64,000 nt of DNA from Lactobacillus amylovorus DSM 20531 (GCF_002706375.1 NZ_CP017706.1:1860001-1924000); one strand, 5' to 3'. Positions 1 through 13,675 are shown, counted from the first letter of the stretch. Numbers and translations are program-made. Notes: generated by a model from the letters alone, not told the origin.

Positions 1-58
1 ATTGATTCTTTACAACCAAACTAAGCAATTGGAGGAGTTGGCTGATAAAAATGCCTAA
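1..58 (+). CDS. prfA: Peptide chain release factor 1, C-terminal end (partial)
   Basis: The first bases hold an open frame (codons from base 2) that ends at TAA 56-58 and reads LILYNQTKQLEELADKNA. This resembles the C-terminal tail of RF1, the factor that releases peptides at UAA and UAG. The gene enters from outside the window and overlaps the start of prmC by 8 bases. prfA followed by prmC is the standard order, because PrmC methylates the GGQ glutamine of the release factors. Only 18 residues are visible, so the call rests mainly on position. Confidence 0.7.
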   Translation, partial: LILYNQTKQLEELADKNA

Positions 59-890
59 GTTGACTTTAAAGCAAATCAGAATTAAGGTAGGAGAGGCTGC
101 CGAAGATGTTCGACCAGAGGATATTGATTTTGTTTTGGCTGAACGTCTTAATTTGACTCCTAGCGAGTTTGAATTAAAGCAAGATATGGTTTTGTCAGAA
201 GATCAAGTCAAGCAGGCCAATAAAGACATTAAGAAGCTGGCTAGAGGCGTTTCACCACAATACATTTTGGGTTATGCTTGGTTTTTAGGCTACAAAATCA
301 TGGTGCAGCGTGGTGTATTAATTCCACGTTTTGAAACTGAAGAGTTGGTTGAATGGGCATTAAAGTCACTTAAAAGTGGTGATAAGGTGCTTGATTTAGG
401 TACCGGCTCTGGTTGCATTACCGTTGCCCTTGCTAAAGAAGCAGAAAAGAAGGGAATCAATAATCTGACCCTTTATGCTAGTGACATTACCGATAGTGCT
501 TTAAGAACAAGTGAAGAAAACTTTTTAAACTATGATCTTGACGTCACTACCCGTAAAGCCAATGTATTAATTGGTCTTGAAAAGTTCGACAAAATTATTT
601 CTAATCCACCATATATCAAGACAAATGAGAAGCAAGACATGGATAAGAATGTCTTGCAAAATGAGCCTAGAGAAGCTCTGTTTGCTGGTAAAGATGGATT
701 GGACTTTTACAAGAAGTTCGCTAAACAAGTTCGTGACCACTTGAATGGTCACGGTGAATTTTTCTTAGAATTCGGCTTTAGTGAAGAAGAACAATTGAAA
801 GAATTATTTGCTAAAGAATTGCCTGATTTTGAGATTGAATTTAGAAAAGATATGGCCGGAAGGCCACGCATGGTTCATGGAAGGTGGTAA
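51..890 (+). CDS. prmC: Release factor glutamine N5-methyltransferase PrmC (HemK)
   Basis: PrmC transfers a methyl group from S-adenosylmethionine to the glutamine of the GGQ loop in release factors RF1 and RF2, raising termination efficiency. The 279-residue length is normal. An N-terminal helical domain (about 1-90) precedes a Rossmann methyltransferase fold with the SAM motif VLDLGTGSG near residue 113 and the substrate-binding NPPY motif near residue 185. A GGAGGAG ribosome site lies 13 bases before the ATG. The gene overlaps the end of prfA and runs directly into the next gene, so the three are probably co-transcribed. Confidence 0.96.
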   Translation: MPKLTLKQIRIKVGEAAEDVRPEDIDFVLAERLNLTPSEFELKQDMVLSEDQVKQANKDIKKLARGVSPQYILGYAWFLGYKIMVQRGVLIPRFETEELVEWALKSLKSGDKVLDLGTGSGCITVALAKEAEKKGINNLTLYASDITDSALRTSEENFLNYDLDVTTRKANVLIGLEKFDKIISNPPYIKTNEKQDMDKNVLQNEPREALFAGKDGLDFYKKFAKQVRDHLNGHGEFFLEFGFSEEEQLKELFAKELPDFEIEFRKDMAGRPRMVHGRW

Positions 891-898
891 AAATAGAG

Positions 899-1900
899 AT
901 GGAAACAAAGATTTTAAAAAAGGATCAACTTGATGAAGCCGTTAAGCTATTAGCCAAGGGTGAATTAGTTGCTTTCCCTACAGAAACTGTTTATGGCCTA
1001 GGTGCGATTGCAACCAATGAAAAGTCAGTTAAAGGCGTTTATGCAGCTAAGGGTCGTCCTAGCGATAATCCTTTGATTGTAACGGTTTCTGATGAAAAGA
1101 TGATGGAACGCTACGCTAAAGAGGTTCCAGAACGGGCTAAAAAGCTAATTAAGCACTTCTGGCCAGGTCCTTTGACTCTTCTTTTGTTTGTAAAACCAGG
1201 TACGCTTCCTGATGCTGTAACCGGCGGTCTTAAGACCGTTGCTTTTCGTTGCCCAGACGATCAATTGACTCACGATTTGATTGCTAAATTGGGTTACCCA
1301 ATTGTAGGACCTTCTGCTAACACTTCAACTAAGCCAAGTCCTACTACGGCTGAACACGTATATCATGATTTAAAGGGTAAAATTGCCGGCATTATCGATG
1401 GCGGTCCTACTCGTGTTGGACTTGAATCAACAATTATCGATTTGTCTGTTAAAACACCAATCGTGCTTCGTCCTGGTGAAATTACGCCAGAAGAATTGAG
1501 CGAAGTTTTAGGTGAAAAAGTATTAATCAACACAGGCAAGGTTTCAGATAAAGACGTGCCAAAAGCACCAGGCATGAAGTATCGTCACTATGCTCCAAGT
1601 GAACCTGTAATCGTAGTTGATAATCCAGCTGATTTTGCCAAAATTGATTTTAACGAAAAAACTGGTGTAGCTGCTTTAGGCTCAGTTTTAGCTAAAATCG
1701 ATTTAAGCGATGACAATAAATTTGATTTAGGTAAAAACTTAGTTGACGCTGATCATAATTTATTTGGTGCATTGCGCTATTTCGATGACAAAGATAACAT
1801 TGAAACCATTTATGTACAAGGCTTCAATGAAGGTGAAGAAAGTTTAGCTTACATGAACCGTCTTAACAAAGCAGCGGGCGGTCATCATTTGAATAAATAA
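899..1900 (+). CDS. L-threonylcarbamoyladenylate synthase, Sua5/YwlC type
   Basis: Makes threonylcarbamoyl-AMP from threonine, bicarbonate and ATP, the first step of t6A formation at position 37 of ANN-decoding tRNAs. The YrdC-like domain covers roughly the first 200 residues and carries PTETVYGLG and KGRPSDNPL. The extra C-terminal Sua5 domain follows, after the linker with KAPGMKYRHYAP. The frame is open from a GTG at 884, but that codon has no spaced ribosome site. The ATG at 899 follows GGAAGGTGG by 11 bases and gives the expected N-terminus METKILKK, so I prefer it. It follows prmC without a gap. Confidence 0.93.
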   Translation: METKILKKDQLDEAVKLLAKGELVAFPTETVYGLGAIATNEKSVKGVYAAKGRPSDNPLIVTVSDEKMMERYAKEVPERAKKLIKHFWPGPLTLLLFVKPGTLPDAVTGGLKTVAFRCPDDQLTHDLIAKLGYPIVGPSANTSTKPSPTTAEHVYHDLKGKIAGIIDGGPTRVGLESTIIDLSVKTPIVLRPGEITPEELSEVLGEKVLINTGKVSDKDVPKAPGMKYRHYAPSEPVIVVDNPADFAKIDFNEKTGVAALGSVLAKIDLSDDNKFDLGKNLVDADHNLFGALRYFDDKDNIETIYVQGFNEGEESLAYMNRLNKAAGGHHLNK

Positions 1901-1906
1901 AAAAAT

Positions 1907-1940
1907 AAAACGCAAAGGGCTTTAAACCCTTTGCGTTTTT
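1907..1940 (+). terminator. Rho-independent terminator after the Sua5/YwlC gene
   Basis: ACGCAAAGGG and CCCTTTGCGT form a perfect stem around a short loop, followed by a run of T. It closes the prfA-prmC-ywlC transcript and separates it from upp. Confidence 0.9.
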
Positions 1941-1987
1941 GATTAAAATGTTTAGTGAATTATGTTATTTGTTAATAGGAGGCATAT

Positions 1988-2617
1988 ATGGGAAAGTTCG
2001 TAGTTTTGGATCACCCATTGATTCAACACAAATTGACAATTATTCGTCGCAAGGATACGGGTTCAAACGAATTCCGTAGAATTGTTGGTGAAATTGGTGG
2101 TCTGATGACCTATGAAATCACTAGAGACTTGCCACTTGAAGATGTCGAAATTGAGACACCAATGGGTAAGACAGTTCAAAAAGAAATCGCCGGTAAGAAA
2201 TTGACAATTGTGCCAATTTTACGTGCTGGTATGGGGATGCTTAACGGTGTTCTTGAGATGGTTCCATCAGCTAAAATTGCGGTTATCGGTATGTACCGTG
2301 ATGAAAAGACTTTGAAACCACATGAATACTTCTTCAAGGCTCCAAAGGACATCGCTGAACGTGAATGTTTAGTTGTTGATCCAATGCTTGCAACTGGTGG
2401 ATCTGCTAATGACGCTATTGCTGCATTAAAGAAACGTGGCGTTAAAGAAATTAAGTTAGCAGTTTTAGTAGCAGCTCCAGAAGGTATCAAGGCTGTTCAG
2501 AAGGAAAACCCTGACGTTGATATCTATGCTGCAGCAGAAGACGAGAAGTTAATGGATAACGGTTATATCTTCCCAGGTTTGGGAGATGCCGGTGACAGAC
2601 TCTTCGGTACTAAGTAA
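1988..2617 (+). CDS. upp: Uracil phosphoribosyltransferase
   Basis: Converts uracil and PRPP to UMP in pyrimidine salvage. The 209-residue length is typical of the family. The PRPP-binding loop is seen as [14 protein letters not shown] (about residues 130-143) and the uracil-binding C-terminal region as [12 protein letters not shown]. The start ATG follows an AGGAGG ribosome site. It stands alone between a terminator upstream and the ATP synthase operon downstream, a position it also has in related lactobacilli. I see no PyrR-type leader in front of it. Confidence 0.97.
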   Translation: MGKFVVLDHPLIQHKLTIIRRKDTGSNEFRRIVGEIGGLMTYEITRDLPLEDVEIETPMGKTVQKEIAGKKLTIVPILRAGMGMLNGVLEMVPSAKIAVIGMYRDEKTLKPHEYFFKAPKDIAERECLVVDPMLATGGSANDAIAALKKRGVKEIKLAVLVAAPEGIKAVQKENPDVDIYAAAEDEKLMDNGYIFPGLGDAGDRLFGTK

Positions 2618-2660
2618 TCTTCCTTTTTCTGAAAAATATTTTCTCTAATGCGCTTTCATG

Positions 2661-2690
2661 TTACACAAAGAAATGATTTGGTGTTAAGAT
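2661..2690 (+). promoter_or_regulatory. Possible promoter of the ATP synthase operon
   Basis: TTACAC at 2661-2666 and TAAGAT at 2685-2690 are separated by 18 bases, a modest match to a vegetative promoter. It lies in the only sizeable gap before atpB. The -35 element is weak, so this is tentative. Confidence 0.4.
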
Positions 2691-2696
2691 GATTTA

Positions 2697-2720
2697 CGTG
2701 TTCGAGTTTTATTCAACACG
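2697..2720 (+). other. Hairpin in the atpB leader
   Basis: CGTGTT and AACACG form a 6-bp stem with a 12-base loop immediately before the atpB ribosome site. It has no T-run, so it is not a terminator. It may affect translation initiation or mRNA stability; that role is inferred from position only. Confidence 0.35.
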
Positions 2721-2740
2721 AGAAGGGAGGTCACGAAGTA

Positions 2741-3699
<959 letters not shown>

Positions 3700-3749
3700 T
3701 AAAGTTTTTCTGTTTGAAGGATTTAAGTTTAAAGAGAGAAGGGCAGTAA

Positions 3750-4258
3750 ATGACTATTCAAACATTATTTGCAGCCTCACATCATATTTACCTAGGTAAT
3801 GCTATTTGGTATTTAATTTGTTTTGCCACCTTGCTGTTATTGGTCAAGCATTACGCTTGGGGTCCAGTATCAGATATGATGGAAAAGCGGCGGCAAAAAG
3901 TTATTAATGACTTGGATTCAGCTGCAAGTGATCGTAAAAAGGCTGAAACGCTTGCTAATGAGCGTGAAGCTGCCTTGAAGAACTCAAGACAAGAAGCAAC
4001 ACAGATTCTCTCTGACGCTAAAACTAATGCGCAAAACACAGGCAAGGAAATCGTAGCTAGTGCAAACGAAGACGCTGCAGCAATTCGTAAGAAAGCAAAT
4101 GAAGAAGCTGCTAAGGCTAAATCAGATGCTTTAAATGCCGCACGTGATCAAGTAGCTGATATTTCTGTAGCAATTGCCGAAAAAGTTATTGCTAAGAATT
4201 TATCTGCTGAAGACCAAAAAGATTTAGTCGACCAATTTATTAAGGGGTTGGATGATTA

Positions 4259-4259
<1 letters not shown>
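3750..4259 (+). CDS. atpF: F1Fo ATP synthase subunit b
   Basis: Peripheral stalk subunit: one N-terminal membrane helix (about residues 12-32) followed by a long charged coiled coil rich in Ala, Lys and Glu that reaches up to the delta subunit. The 169-residue length is normal. The start follows a GAGAGAAGGG ribosome site. Its stop codon overlaps the start of atpH (TAATGG), which suggests coupled translation of the two stalk components. Confidence 0.97.
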
Positions 4260-6342
<2,083 letters not shown>

Positions 6343-6352
6343 GAGGTAGATT

Positions 6353-7315
6353 ATGCCTGCATCTTTACTTGAGTTAAAGAAAAAGATTGCTTCAGTAAAA
6401 CAAACCGGTAAGATCACAGAAGCCATGCGAATGGTTTCAGCATCAAAATTGAATCAAACTGAAAATCGTGATAAAGGATATACCGTTTATAACGACTATG
6501 TTCGTAAAACGATTTCTCGTTTAATCAGTTCCCAAGTCGTAGATAATCTACGTGAAAAGAACATCTCTATCGATAAGAACAATGTTGCGAAGATCGATTA
6601 TACTGATGTGTTTGGTTTAGGTATTACTGCTGATATGATTCAAACCCGCAAAAAAGTTAAGACTACAGGTTTCTTAGTAATCAGCGGTGATCGTGGTCTT
6701 GTAGGTTCTTACAACAGCAATGTCATCAAAAACATGATGAGCATTTTTGAAGATGAACGTGCACAAGGACATGAAGTTAAAGTTTTAGCCGTTGGTTCTG
6801 TCGGCGCTCAATTCTTTAAGAAAAACAACGTTAATGTTGTTTACGAAAAAGATGGCGTTTCAGATGTGCCAACCTTTGATGAAGCTTTACCAATTGTTTC
6901 AACTGCAATTAAGATGTATTTAAATGGTGTCTATGACCAACTTTACGTATGTTATACTCACCACGTAAACTCATTATCATCTGCTTTTCGTGTTGAAAAG
7001 ATGTTGCCAATCGTTGATTTGGATATCGGCGTAAAAGAAGCTGAAGCACATAAAGAATTAGAATATGATATCGAACCAGACATTAACAGTGTACTTACAA
7101 AGTTGTTGCCACAGTATGCTCGTTCAACAATTTATGGTGCCATTCTAGACGCCAAGACTGCAGAACATGCTAGTTCAATGACAGCTATGCAAAGTGCGAC
7201 TGATAATGCCAATGATTTGGTATCAAGTTTAACTACAAAATTAAACCGTGCTAGACAGGCACAAATTACTACTGAAATTACCGAAATTATCAGTGGTGCA
7301 AATGCCTTAGAGTAA
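6353..7315 (+). CDS. atpG: F1Fo ATP synthase subunit gamma
   Basis: Central rotor shaft. It has the N-terminal helix [20 protein letters not shown] and the C-terminal helix with [22 protein letters not shown] that together form the coiled coil inside the alpha/beta head, with a Rossmann-like foot between them. At 320 residues it is longer than the roughly 287 of Bacillus; the extra length is in the middle of the protein, around residues 70-100, and is usual for lactobacilli. An AGGAGG site precedes the ATG. Confidence 0.97.
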   Translation: MPASLLELKKKIASVKQTGKITEAMRMVSASKLNQTENRDKGYTVYNDYVRKTISRLISSQVVDNLREKNISIDKNNVAKIDYTDVFGLGITADMIQTRKKVKTTGFLVISGDRGLVGSYNSNVIKNMMSIFEDERAQGHEVKVLAVGSVGAQFFKKNNVNVVYEKDGVSDVPTFDEALPIVSTAIKMYLNGVYDQLYVCYTHHVNSLSSAFRVEKMLPIVDLDIGVKEAEAHKELEYDIEPDINSVLTKLLPQYARSTIYGAILDAKTAEHASSMTAMQSATDNANDLVSSLTTKLNRARQAQITTEITEIISGANALE

Positions 7316-7321
7316 ACTTAG

Positions 7322-8788
<1,467 letters not shown>

Positions 8789-8799
8789 GGTGATGTCAA

Positions 8800-9240
8800 A
8801 TGGCAGATCCAGAAAAGCTTTTTAGAGTAAATGTTGTAACTCCTAATGGAATGATTTATTCCCATCGTGGAAGCATCGTTGATGTACGCGCTGTTGATGG
8901 TGAACGTTCTATATTGTACAATCACACCCCGCTTTTGACTCCATTAGTTATTAGTGAAGTTAAAGTAAAACGTAGCAAAGAAATGGGTTCAAGAATCGAT
9001 CACATCGCTATTAGTGGTGGTTATATCGATTTCTCAGAAAACGTAGCTACAATTATTGCGGATAGTGCCGAACGTGCTAGAAACATTGATGTTTCTCGTG
9101 CTCAAGCCGCTAAGGAAAGAGCAGAGAAGCGTCTTAAGGAAGCACGTGAGAAGCATGATGAACGTACTGTGGAACGTGCTCAGGTTGCTTTGAGACGAGC
9201 AATGAACAGAATCAGTGTTTACAATGCTAGAGGTCACTAG
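8800..9240 (+). CDS. atpC: F1Fo ATP synthase subunit epsilon
   Basis: Rotor subunit that can inhibit ATP hydrolysis. The N-terminal beta-sandwich (about 1-90) begins [17 protein letters not shown], and the C-terminal helical hairpin (about 95-146) is rich in Arg, Glu and Ala. The 146-residue length is standard. It ends the enzyme operon and is followed at once by a rho-independent terminator, although the next genes continue in the same direction. Confidence 0.96.
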   Translation: MADPEKLFRVNVVTPNGMIYSHRGSIVDVRAVDGERSILYNHTPLLTPLVISEVKVKRSKEMGSRIDHIAISGGYIDFSENVATIIADSAERARNIDVSRAQAAKERAEKRLKEAREKHDERTVERAQVALRRAMNRISVYNARGH

Positions 9241-9249
9241 ATAAAGTGA

Positions 9250-9285
9250 AAAAGACGAATGCAAATTGCATCCGTCTTTTTTTAT
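9250..9285 (+). terminator. Terminator of the atp operon
   Basis: AGACGAATGCA and TGCATCCGTCT form a long stem with one mismatch and a three-base loop, followed by seven T. It overlaps the end of the atpC region and lies just before the DUF1146 gene. Confidence 0.88.
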
Positions 9286-9299
9286 TAAAGGGAAAAATT

Positions 9300-9530
9300 A
9301 TGTTTCAATTAGGTGTTCATGCAATTGTAAGTATCATCATTTATTTGATTGCCATTGGATTAGCTTTTCAGGCAATGAAGGCTGTTCAATTAGATAAAAT
9401 TGTGCGTAAAGGTAGAGTTTTTGAAACTCAACTTTTATATTTATTTGGTGCAATTGCGTTAGGCTTTTTAGTCGGCAATTTTGTAATTACTTTTATCGAT
9501 ACTTCAATGCAGCTTAGTAATTTGTTTTAA
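9300..9530 (+). CDS. DUF1146 family small membrane protein (YwzB-like)
   Basis: A 76-residue protein with two predicted membrane helices and the family pattern RGRVFETQLLYLFGAIALGFLVGNF. Its function is not established. The frame can be extended upstream to 9246, but that stretch lies inside the atp terminator. The ATG at 9300 follows AAAGGGAAAA and is the sensible start. In many Firmicutes this gene sits directly behind the atp operon, as here, so it may be expressed by read-through of the terminator. Confidence 0.85.
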   Translation: MFQLGVHAIVSIIIYLIAIGLAFQAMKAVQLDKIVRKGRVFETQLLYLFGAIALGFLVGNFVITFIDTSMQLSNLF

Positions 9531-9576
9531 AGATTGTGTTAAAACAAGGACAGTAAAGGAAACTCTTAGTTATTTA

Positions 9577-9585
9577 TGGTAAAAT
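9577..9585 (+). promoter_or_regulatory. Possible extended -10 element before mbl
   Basis: TGGTAAAAT at 9577-9585 resembles an extended -10 hexamer about 30 bases before the mbl start. No good -35 element is placed in front of it, so this is weak. Confidence 0.3.
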
Positions 9586-9613
9586 GGACGATGAATGATT
9601 ATGGAGGGTTATC

Positions 9614-10597
9614 GTGGCACGAGATATAGGAATTGATTTGGGGACAGCTAATGTATTAATTAATGTCTCTGGAAAAGGTATTGTTTTAAACGAACCTTCT
9701 GTTGTTGCCGTAAATACCGATACTAACAAGGTAGTTGCGGTTGGTTCAGAGGCATATGAGATGGTAGGTAGAACCCCTGGTAATATCCGCGTAATTCGTC
9801 CGCTTAAAAACGGTGTAATTGCAGATTTCGATATTACTGAAGAAATGCTGTCTTACTTTATTGAGAAATTAAATGTTAAGGGCTTCATGTCTAAGCCAAA
9901 TATTTTGATTTGTGCTCCTACTGGAGTTACTTCAATTGAACAAAAGGCAATTATTCAAGCAGCTGAAAAATCAGGTGGCGGCAAGGTATATCTTGATTTC
10001 GAACCTAAGGTTGCAGCTGTTGGAGCTGGTTTAGACATTTTCAAGCCACAAGGGAATATGGTTATTGATATCGGTGGTGGTACTACTGATGTTGCAATTT
10101 TATCAATGGGTGAAATTGTAACTTCACAATCACTTCGTTATGCCGGTGATAGAATGAACCAAGCTGTAATTAGCTACATTAAGAATAAGCATAATTTGCT
10201 TATTGGTTCTAGAACCGCAGAACAAATTAAGATTGAAATCGGTAGTGCATTTGAACCTGATGAAGATGAACAAGTTACCGTACGTGGTCGTGATGTGGTT
10301 GATGGTTTGCCAAAGCAAACTACAGTTACCGCACCTGAAATTCAAAAGGCCTTGGAACCAGGTTTGATGTCAATTATCGCAGCAGCTAAGGAAGTTCTTG
10401 AAACTACTCCACCAGAACTTTCAGCAGATATTATTGACCGTGGAATTATGCTCACCGGTGGTGGAGCATTATTGAAGAATATTGATAAGCTAATTTCATA
10501 TTACTTACAAGTTCCTGTTTTAACAGCTGATCACCCATTGGAAGCTGTTGCTTTAGGTACGGGTACTTTGCTTAAGAATATTGAAAAGCATCAATGA
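9614..10597 (+). CDS. mbl: Cell-shape actin homologue, Mbl type of the MreB family
   Basis: Bacterial actin that forms membrane-associated filaments guiding lateral wall synthesis. The 327 residues show the actin-fold phosphate loops IGIDLGTAN and [12 protein letters not shown]. The KLNVKGF and FEPKVAAVGAG segments are closer to Mbl than to the MreB found at 29.3 kb in this window. Where MreB and many Mbl proteins have an acidic pair before Pro (EEP), this protein has FEP. The GTG start follows GGAGGG. It is followed by yidD, DUF2969 and rodA, which points to a role with RodA in elongation. Confidence 0.9.
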   Translation: MARDIGIDLGTANVLINVSGKGIVLNEPSVVAVNTDTNKVVAVGSEAYEMVGRTPGNIRVIRPLKNGVIADFDITEEMLSYFIEKLNVKGFMSKPNILICAPTGVTSIEQKAIIQAAEKSGGGKVYLDFEPKVAAVGAGLDIFKPQGNMVIDIGGGTTDVAILSMGEIVTSQSLRYAGDRMNQAVISYIKNKHNLLIGSRTAEQIKIEIGSAFEPDEDEQVTVRGRDVVDGLPKQTTVTAPEIQKALEPGLMSIIAAAKEVLETTPPELSADIIDRGIMLTGGGALLKNIDKLISYYLQVPVLTADHPLEAVALGTGTLLKNIEKHQ

Positions 10598-10616
10598 CAC
10601 TAAGTGAGGAGATTAC

Positions 10617-10910
10617 TTGCGTAAGATTTTGATCGGTTTAGTGCGTATTTATCAGACACTAATTTCACCGCTTTTTCCACCAAGTTGTAGATATTATCCT
10701 ACATGCTCTAACTATATGATTGATGCCCTGAAAAAACATGGCCCTATTTTAGGGCTAATCATGGGGATTTGTCGTATACTAAGATGTAACCCATTTATTC
10801 GTGGTGGGGTGGACCCAGTTCCTGATAATTTTACTATTTTTCGAAATCCACATCCGGAAAGGTATGAAGACGAGATTATCGCTTCTAAGTTTCATCCGGA
10901 TAGCAAGTAG
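10617..10910 (+). CDS. yidD: Membrane protein insertion efficiency factor YidD
   Basis: Small membrane-associated protein thought to help YidC insert membrane proteins. The signature is complete: LIRIYQ-like start ([26 protein letters not shown]), with conserved cysteines, then [14 protein letters not shown]. The 97-residue length is usual. The start is TTG 6 bases after GTGAGGAG. Here it lies between mbl and rodA rather than next to yidC/rnpA, an arrangement seen in lactobacilli. Confidence 0.92.
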   Translation: MRKILIGLVRIYQTLISPLFPPSCRYYPTCSNYMIDALKKHGPILGLIMGICRILRCNPFIRGGVDPVPDNFTIFRNPHPERYEDEIIASKFHPDSK

Positions 10911-10918
10911 GAGGATTT

Positions 10919-11146
10919 ATGTCTAAAAAGTTAGAAAATATTGATATTGAAGTTAATGAACTTAAGGGTAAGAATTTGCCAACTTGGGAAGTTGTTATTC
11001 CTAACAAAAAGTCCATTGGTTTAATTGAGAAGGTTGAAGGCCGTTACCGTGCTACTACAACTAAGACTAGCAACATTTTATTTGCTAACAGTCTTGAAAG
11101 TAGTATCAACGATTTGCTTTCATACTTCACATTACATGAAAAATAA
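10919..11146 (+). CDS. DUF2969 family protein
   Basis: A 75-residue soluble protein with the DUF2969 pattern (WEVVIPNKKSIGLIEKV, then a Ser/Asn-rich C-terminus). The family is restricted to lactobacilli and relatives and has no known function. It starts 9 bases after yidD behind an AGGAGG site and precedes rodA, so it belongs to the same transcript. A link with cell-shape proteins is suggested only by the neighbourhood. Confidence 0.85.
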   Translation: MSKKLENIDIEVNELKGKNLPTWEVVIPNKKSIGLIEKVEGRYRATTTKTSNILFANSLESSINDLLSYFTLHEK

Positions 11147-11167
11147 AATTTAAGTAGTGATTATTTA

Positions 11168-12361
11168 ATGGCAAAAGTTGAAAATAAAACGAGTCTGATT
11201 GACCGATTGGCCTGGAACATTATTATTCCAGTGGCAATTTTGGCTATAATCAGTTTGTACTGTATTTACGTTGCAGCACTTGGGGATCCATCGCATGTTG
11301 GTTCACCTGTTAGAGCTGTGGTAATGCAGGCTCTGTGGTATTTGATCTCGATTGCAATTGTTGTTGTCGTGATGCAATTCGATGCGGAGCAGCTCTTTAA
11401 AATTGCGCCGATCTTCTTTGGTATTGGCATATTTTTACTGATAGCAGTTTTATTCCTGTATAACCGTAGTGTAGCTGCAGATACAGGGGCAAAAAGTTGG
11501 TTCAAGTTAGGGCCAATTACTTTCCAGCCATCTGAGTTGATGAAACCGGCGTTTATCTTGATGCTGGCACGTGTGATTAAAGATCACAATGATAAATATG
11601 AACATACCATTAAAACAGATTGGCTGTTGCTTGGTAAGATTATTGCTTGGTTAGCACCAGTTGCGATTTTGTTAAAATTGCAGAACGACTTTGGTACTAT
11701 GTTAGTTTTCATCGCTATTGTTGGTGGTGTGGTATTAGTATCAGGTATATCGTGGAAGATTATCGTTCCACTGTATGGAATCGTAATCGTTGGCGCAATT
11801 ACAGTTATTTTGCTGGTTGTTACACCAGGAGGACAATCTTTCTTAAGTCACTTCTTCCAAGCTTATCAGTTTGAAAGAATTAAATCATGGCTAGATCCAT
11901 CCGGTGATACATCATCCGGTGCTTACCAGTTATGGCAAAGTATGAAGGCCATTGGTTCCGGTCAATTATTTGGTAATGGTTTTGGCAAAGCTAGTGTATA
12001 TGTTCCAGTTCGTGGATCCGATATGGTTTTCTCAGTTATTGGTGAAAACTTCGGTTTTGTCGGCTGTGTAGCTTTGATTTTGATTTATTTATACTTAATT
12101 GTTCAAATGGTTAAAATTTCGTTTGACACTAGAAATGTATTTTACTCATACATCGCTACAGGTGTTATCATGATGATTTTATTCCACGTATTTGAAAACA
12201 TCGGTATGAATATTGACTTATTACCATTGACTGGTATTCCGTTGCCGTTTGTTTCTCAAGGTGGTTCAGCCTTGTTAGGTAACATGATTGGTATTGGATT
12301 GATCTTATCAATGAAATTCCATAATCGTGATTACATGTTTAGTACGGCTGGCGATTTTTAA
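11168..12361 (+). CDS. rodA: Peptidoglycan glycosyltransferase RodA (SEDS family)
   Basis: Polytopic membrane enzyme that polymerises lipid II during rod elongation. The 397 residues include about ten hydrophobic segments. The family signatures are present: WFKLGPITFQPSELMKPA, NDFGTMLVF and PLPFVSQGGSALLGNM. Its position behind mbl, instead of in the division cluster that lies at 32-45 kb, argues for RodA rather than FtsW. The ribosome site is weak (AGTAGTGATT). A terminator follows immediately. Confidence 0.92.
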   Translation: MAKVENKTSLIDRLAWNIIIPVAILAIISLYCIYVAALGDPSHVGSPVRAVVMQALWYLISIAIVVVVMQFDAEQLFKIAPIFFGIGIFLLIAVLFLYNRSVAADTGAKSWFKLGPITFQPSELMKPAFILMLARVIKDHNDKYEHTIKTDWLLLGKIIAWLAPVAILLKLQNDFGTMLVFIAIVGGVVLVSGISWKIIVPLYGIVIVGAITVILLVVTPGGQSFLSHFFQAYQFERIKSWLDPSGDTSSGAYQLWQSMKAIGSGQLFGNGFGKASVYVPVRGSDMVFSVIGENFGFVGCVALILIYLYLIVQMVKISFDTRNVFYSYIATGVIMMILFHVFENIGMNIDLLPLTGIPLPFVSQGGSALLGNMIGIGLILSMKFHNRDYMFSTAGDF

Positions 12362-12370
12362 AGATAATGA

Positions 12371-12403
12371 AAAGGATTCAAGTAAAAACTTGGATCCTTT
12401 TTT
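12371..12403 (+). terminator. Terminator after rodA
   Basis: AAAGGATTCAAG pairs with CTTGGATCCTTT (one G-T pair) around a six-base loop, followed by T residues. It separates rodA from the convergent hexosaminidase gene. Confidence 0.88.
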
Positions 12404-12415
12404 GTTGGTTTTAAA

Positions 12416-13558
12416 TTATTTAAGAATGCCTAACTTTTCTTTTAACTGCAAAATTCTTCTAACTGAATCATTAATTTGCTTTTGACTAATTGTACCTTTT
12501 TGTACGGCTTTCTTAATAGCAAGGATGCCAGTTTGATAATTCCCACCTAAAAGCATATCATTGCCAGCTTTTAGAGCAAGAACGTCGGCATTAATGTGGT
12601 GCTGCTTAGCGTACTGAGTGATTGCTCCCATTTGTAAGTCGTCAGTAATCATTAGACCTTGATAAGCTAAATTCTTACGGAGTAATTTGTGCACGGCTGG
12701 GGAGAGGGATGCCGGCATTTTAGCATCAATATTTTTGATCACGATGTGTGAAATCATGATTCCATCCACGCCAGCTTTAATTCCAGCCTTAAAAGGTAAA
12801 AGATCTTCCTTTTTATATTCAGACAATGGCTTATTGATTTGGGCAAAACCGGTATGAGTATCACCGGCATCTCCGTATCCTGGAAAGTGTTTAAGACAAC
12901 TAGCAACTTTTTGACTTTGGATGCTTTTGACAGCAACTGGAATATACTTAGCTGTTGTTTCATAATCTTGTCCTAAGGTTCGATCATAGATAAAACTATT
13001 CTTATCTTTAGCAACATCAGCAACAGGGGCAAAATTCATGTTTATACCATTTTGATGCAGAATTTTAGCTACTGTTTGATCTTCTTTTTGGATGCCAGTT
13101 AGACCTTGAGTATTATAAATTTCTTGGGGACTAGGATATTTTCGTTGTGAAATACTAGGATTGGTATCAATTCGGGAAACTGTTCCACCTTCTTGGTCGG
13201 TGGCAATTAGTAAACCATGATTGCTGTTTTTTTGATAATTGCGCATTTCCGAATCAAATTGAGCCTTAGTCTTATTTTGAAAATCCGGTGCAAATAGAGT
13301 AGTACCGCCCAAGTGATATTTTTTAACATCTTGCATCATTTGCTTGGTGTTGCCTGTACTATGAGCAAAATACAATTGTCCTATTTTTTTGTTTAAAGTC
13401 ATGTGCTTAAGGATCAAATCTATTTTATTGGTTTTCTTTTTAACAGCCGTAGTTTTAAAATTAGTTGTTCTACTGTTAGCTTTTATCTGATGCTGGCAAC
13501 AGGTAATTAATAATGCCGTAGTCGCTAAAGCAGTCAAAATTAATAGTTTCCTTTTCAT
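12416..13558 (-). CDS. Secreted glycoside hydrolase family 3 protein, beta-N-acetylhexosaminidase (NagZ-like)
   Basis: Likely removes terminal N-acetylglucosamine from wall fragments or glycans outside the cell. An N-terminal hydrophobic signal (MKRKLLILTALATTALLIT, then Cys-Cys) suggests export, possibly as a lipoprotein, although Thr before Cys is a poor lipobox. The GH3 features are ATDQEGGTVSR, KHFPGYGDAGDTHTG (the catalytic Asp-His loop) and the nucleophile region MITDDLQMGAI. The frame is open to 13606, but the ATG at 13558 has an AGAAGG site and begins the signal peptide. It is transcribed opposite to rodA. Confidence 0.88.
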   Translation of the reverse strand: MKRKLLILTALATTALLITCCQHQIKANSRTTNFKTTAVKKKTNKIDLILKHMTLNKKIGQLYFAHSTGNTKQMMQDVKKYHLGGTTLFAPDFQNKTKAQFDSEMRNYQKNSNHGLLIATDQEGGTVSRIDTNPSISQRKYPSPQEIYNTQGLTGIQKEDQTVAKILHQNGINMNFAPVADVAKDKNSFIYDRTLGQDYETTAKYIPVAVKSIQSQKVASCLKHFPGYGDAGDTHTGFAQINKPLSEYKKEDLLPFKAGIKAGVDGIMISHIVIKNIDAKMPASLSPAVHKLLRKNLAYQGLMITDDLQMGAITQYAKQHHINADVLALKAGNDMLLGGNYQTGILAIKKAVQKGTISQKQINDSVRRILQLKEKLGILK

Positions 13559-13628
13559 GATATAACCTTCTTTTTTAACTATGATTATTTTAGTTGAAAT
13601 AACCATAATATTAAATAAAGAATGGCAA

Positions 13629-13656
13629 CAAAAAAGAACCGAACAAACCGGTTCTC
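13629..13656 (-). terminator. Terminator of the universal stress protein gene
   Basis: On the minus strand AGAACCG and CGGTTCT form a 7-bp stem with a 7-base loop followed by six T. It ends the uspA transcript before the hexosaminidase gene. Confidence 0.85.
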
Positions 13657-13675
13657 TTTGGGTATAAAATATAAA

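Noticed and set aside
10742-10756. Palindrome GCCCTATTTTAGGGC in yidD
   Set aside because: Short, within conserved coding sequence and without a T-run; no reason to assign a function.
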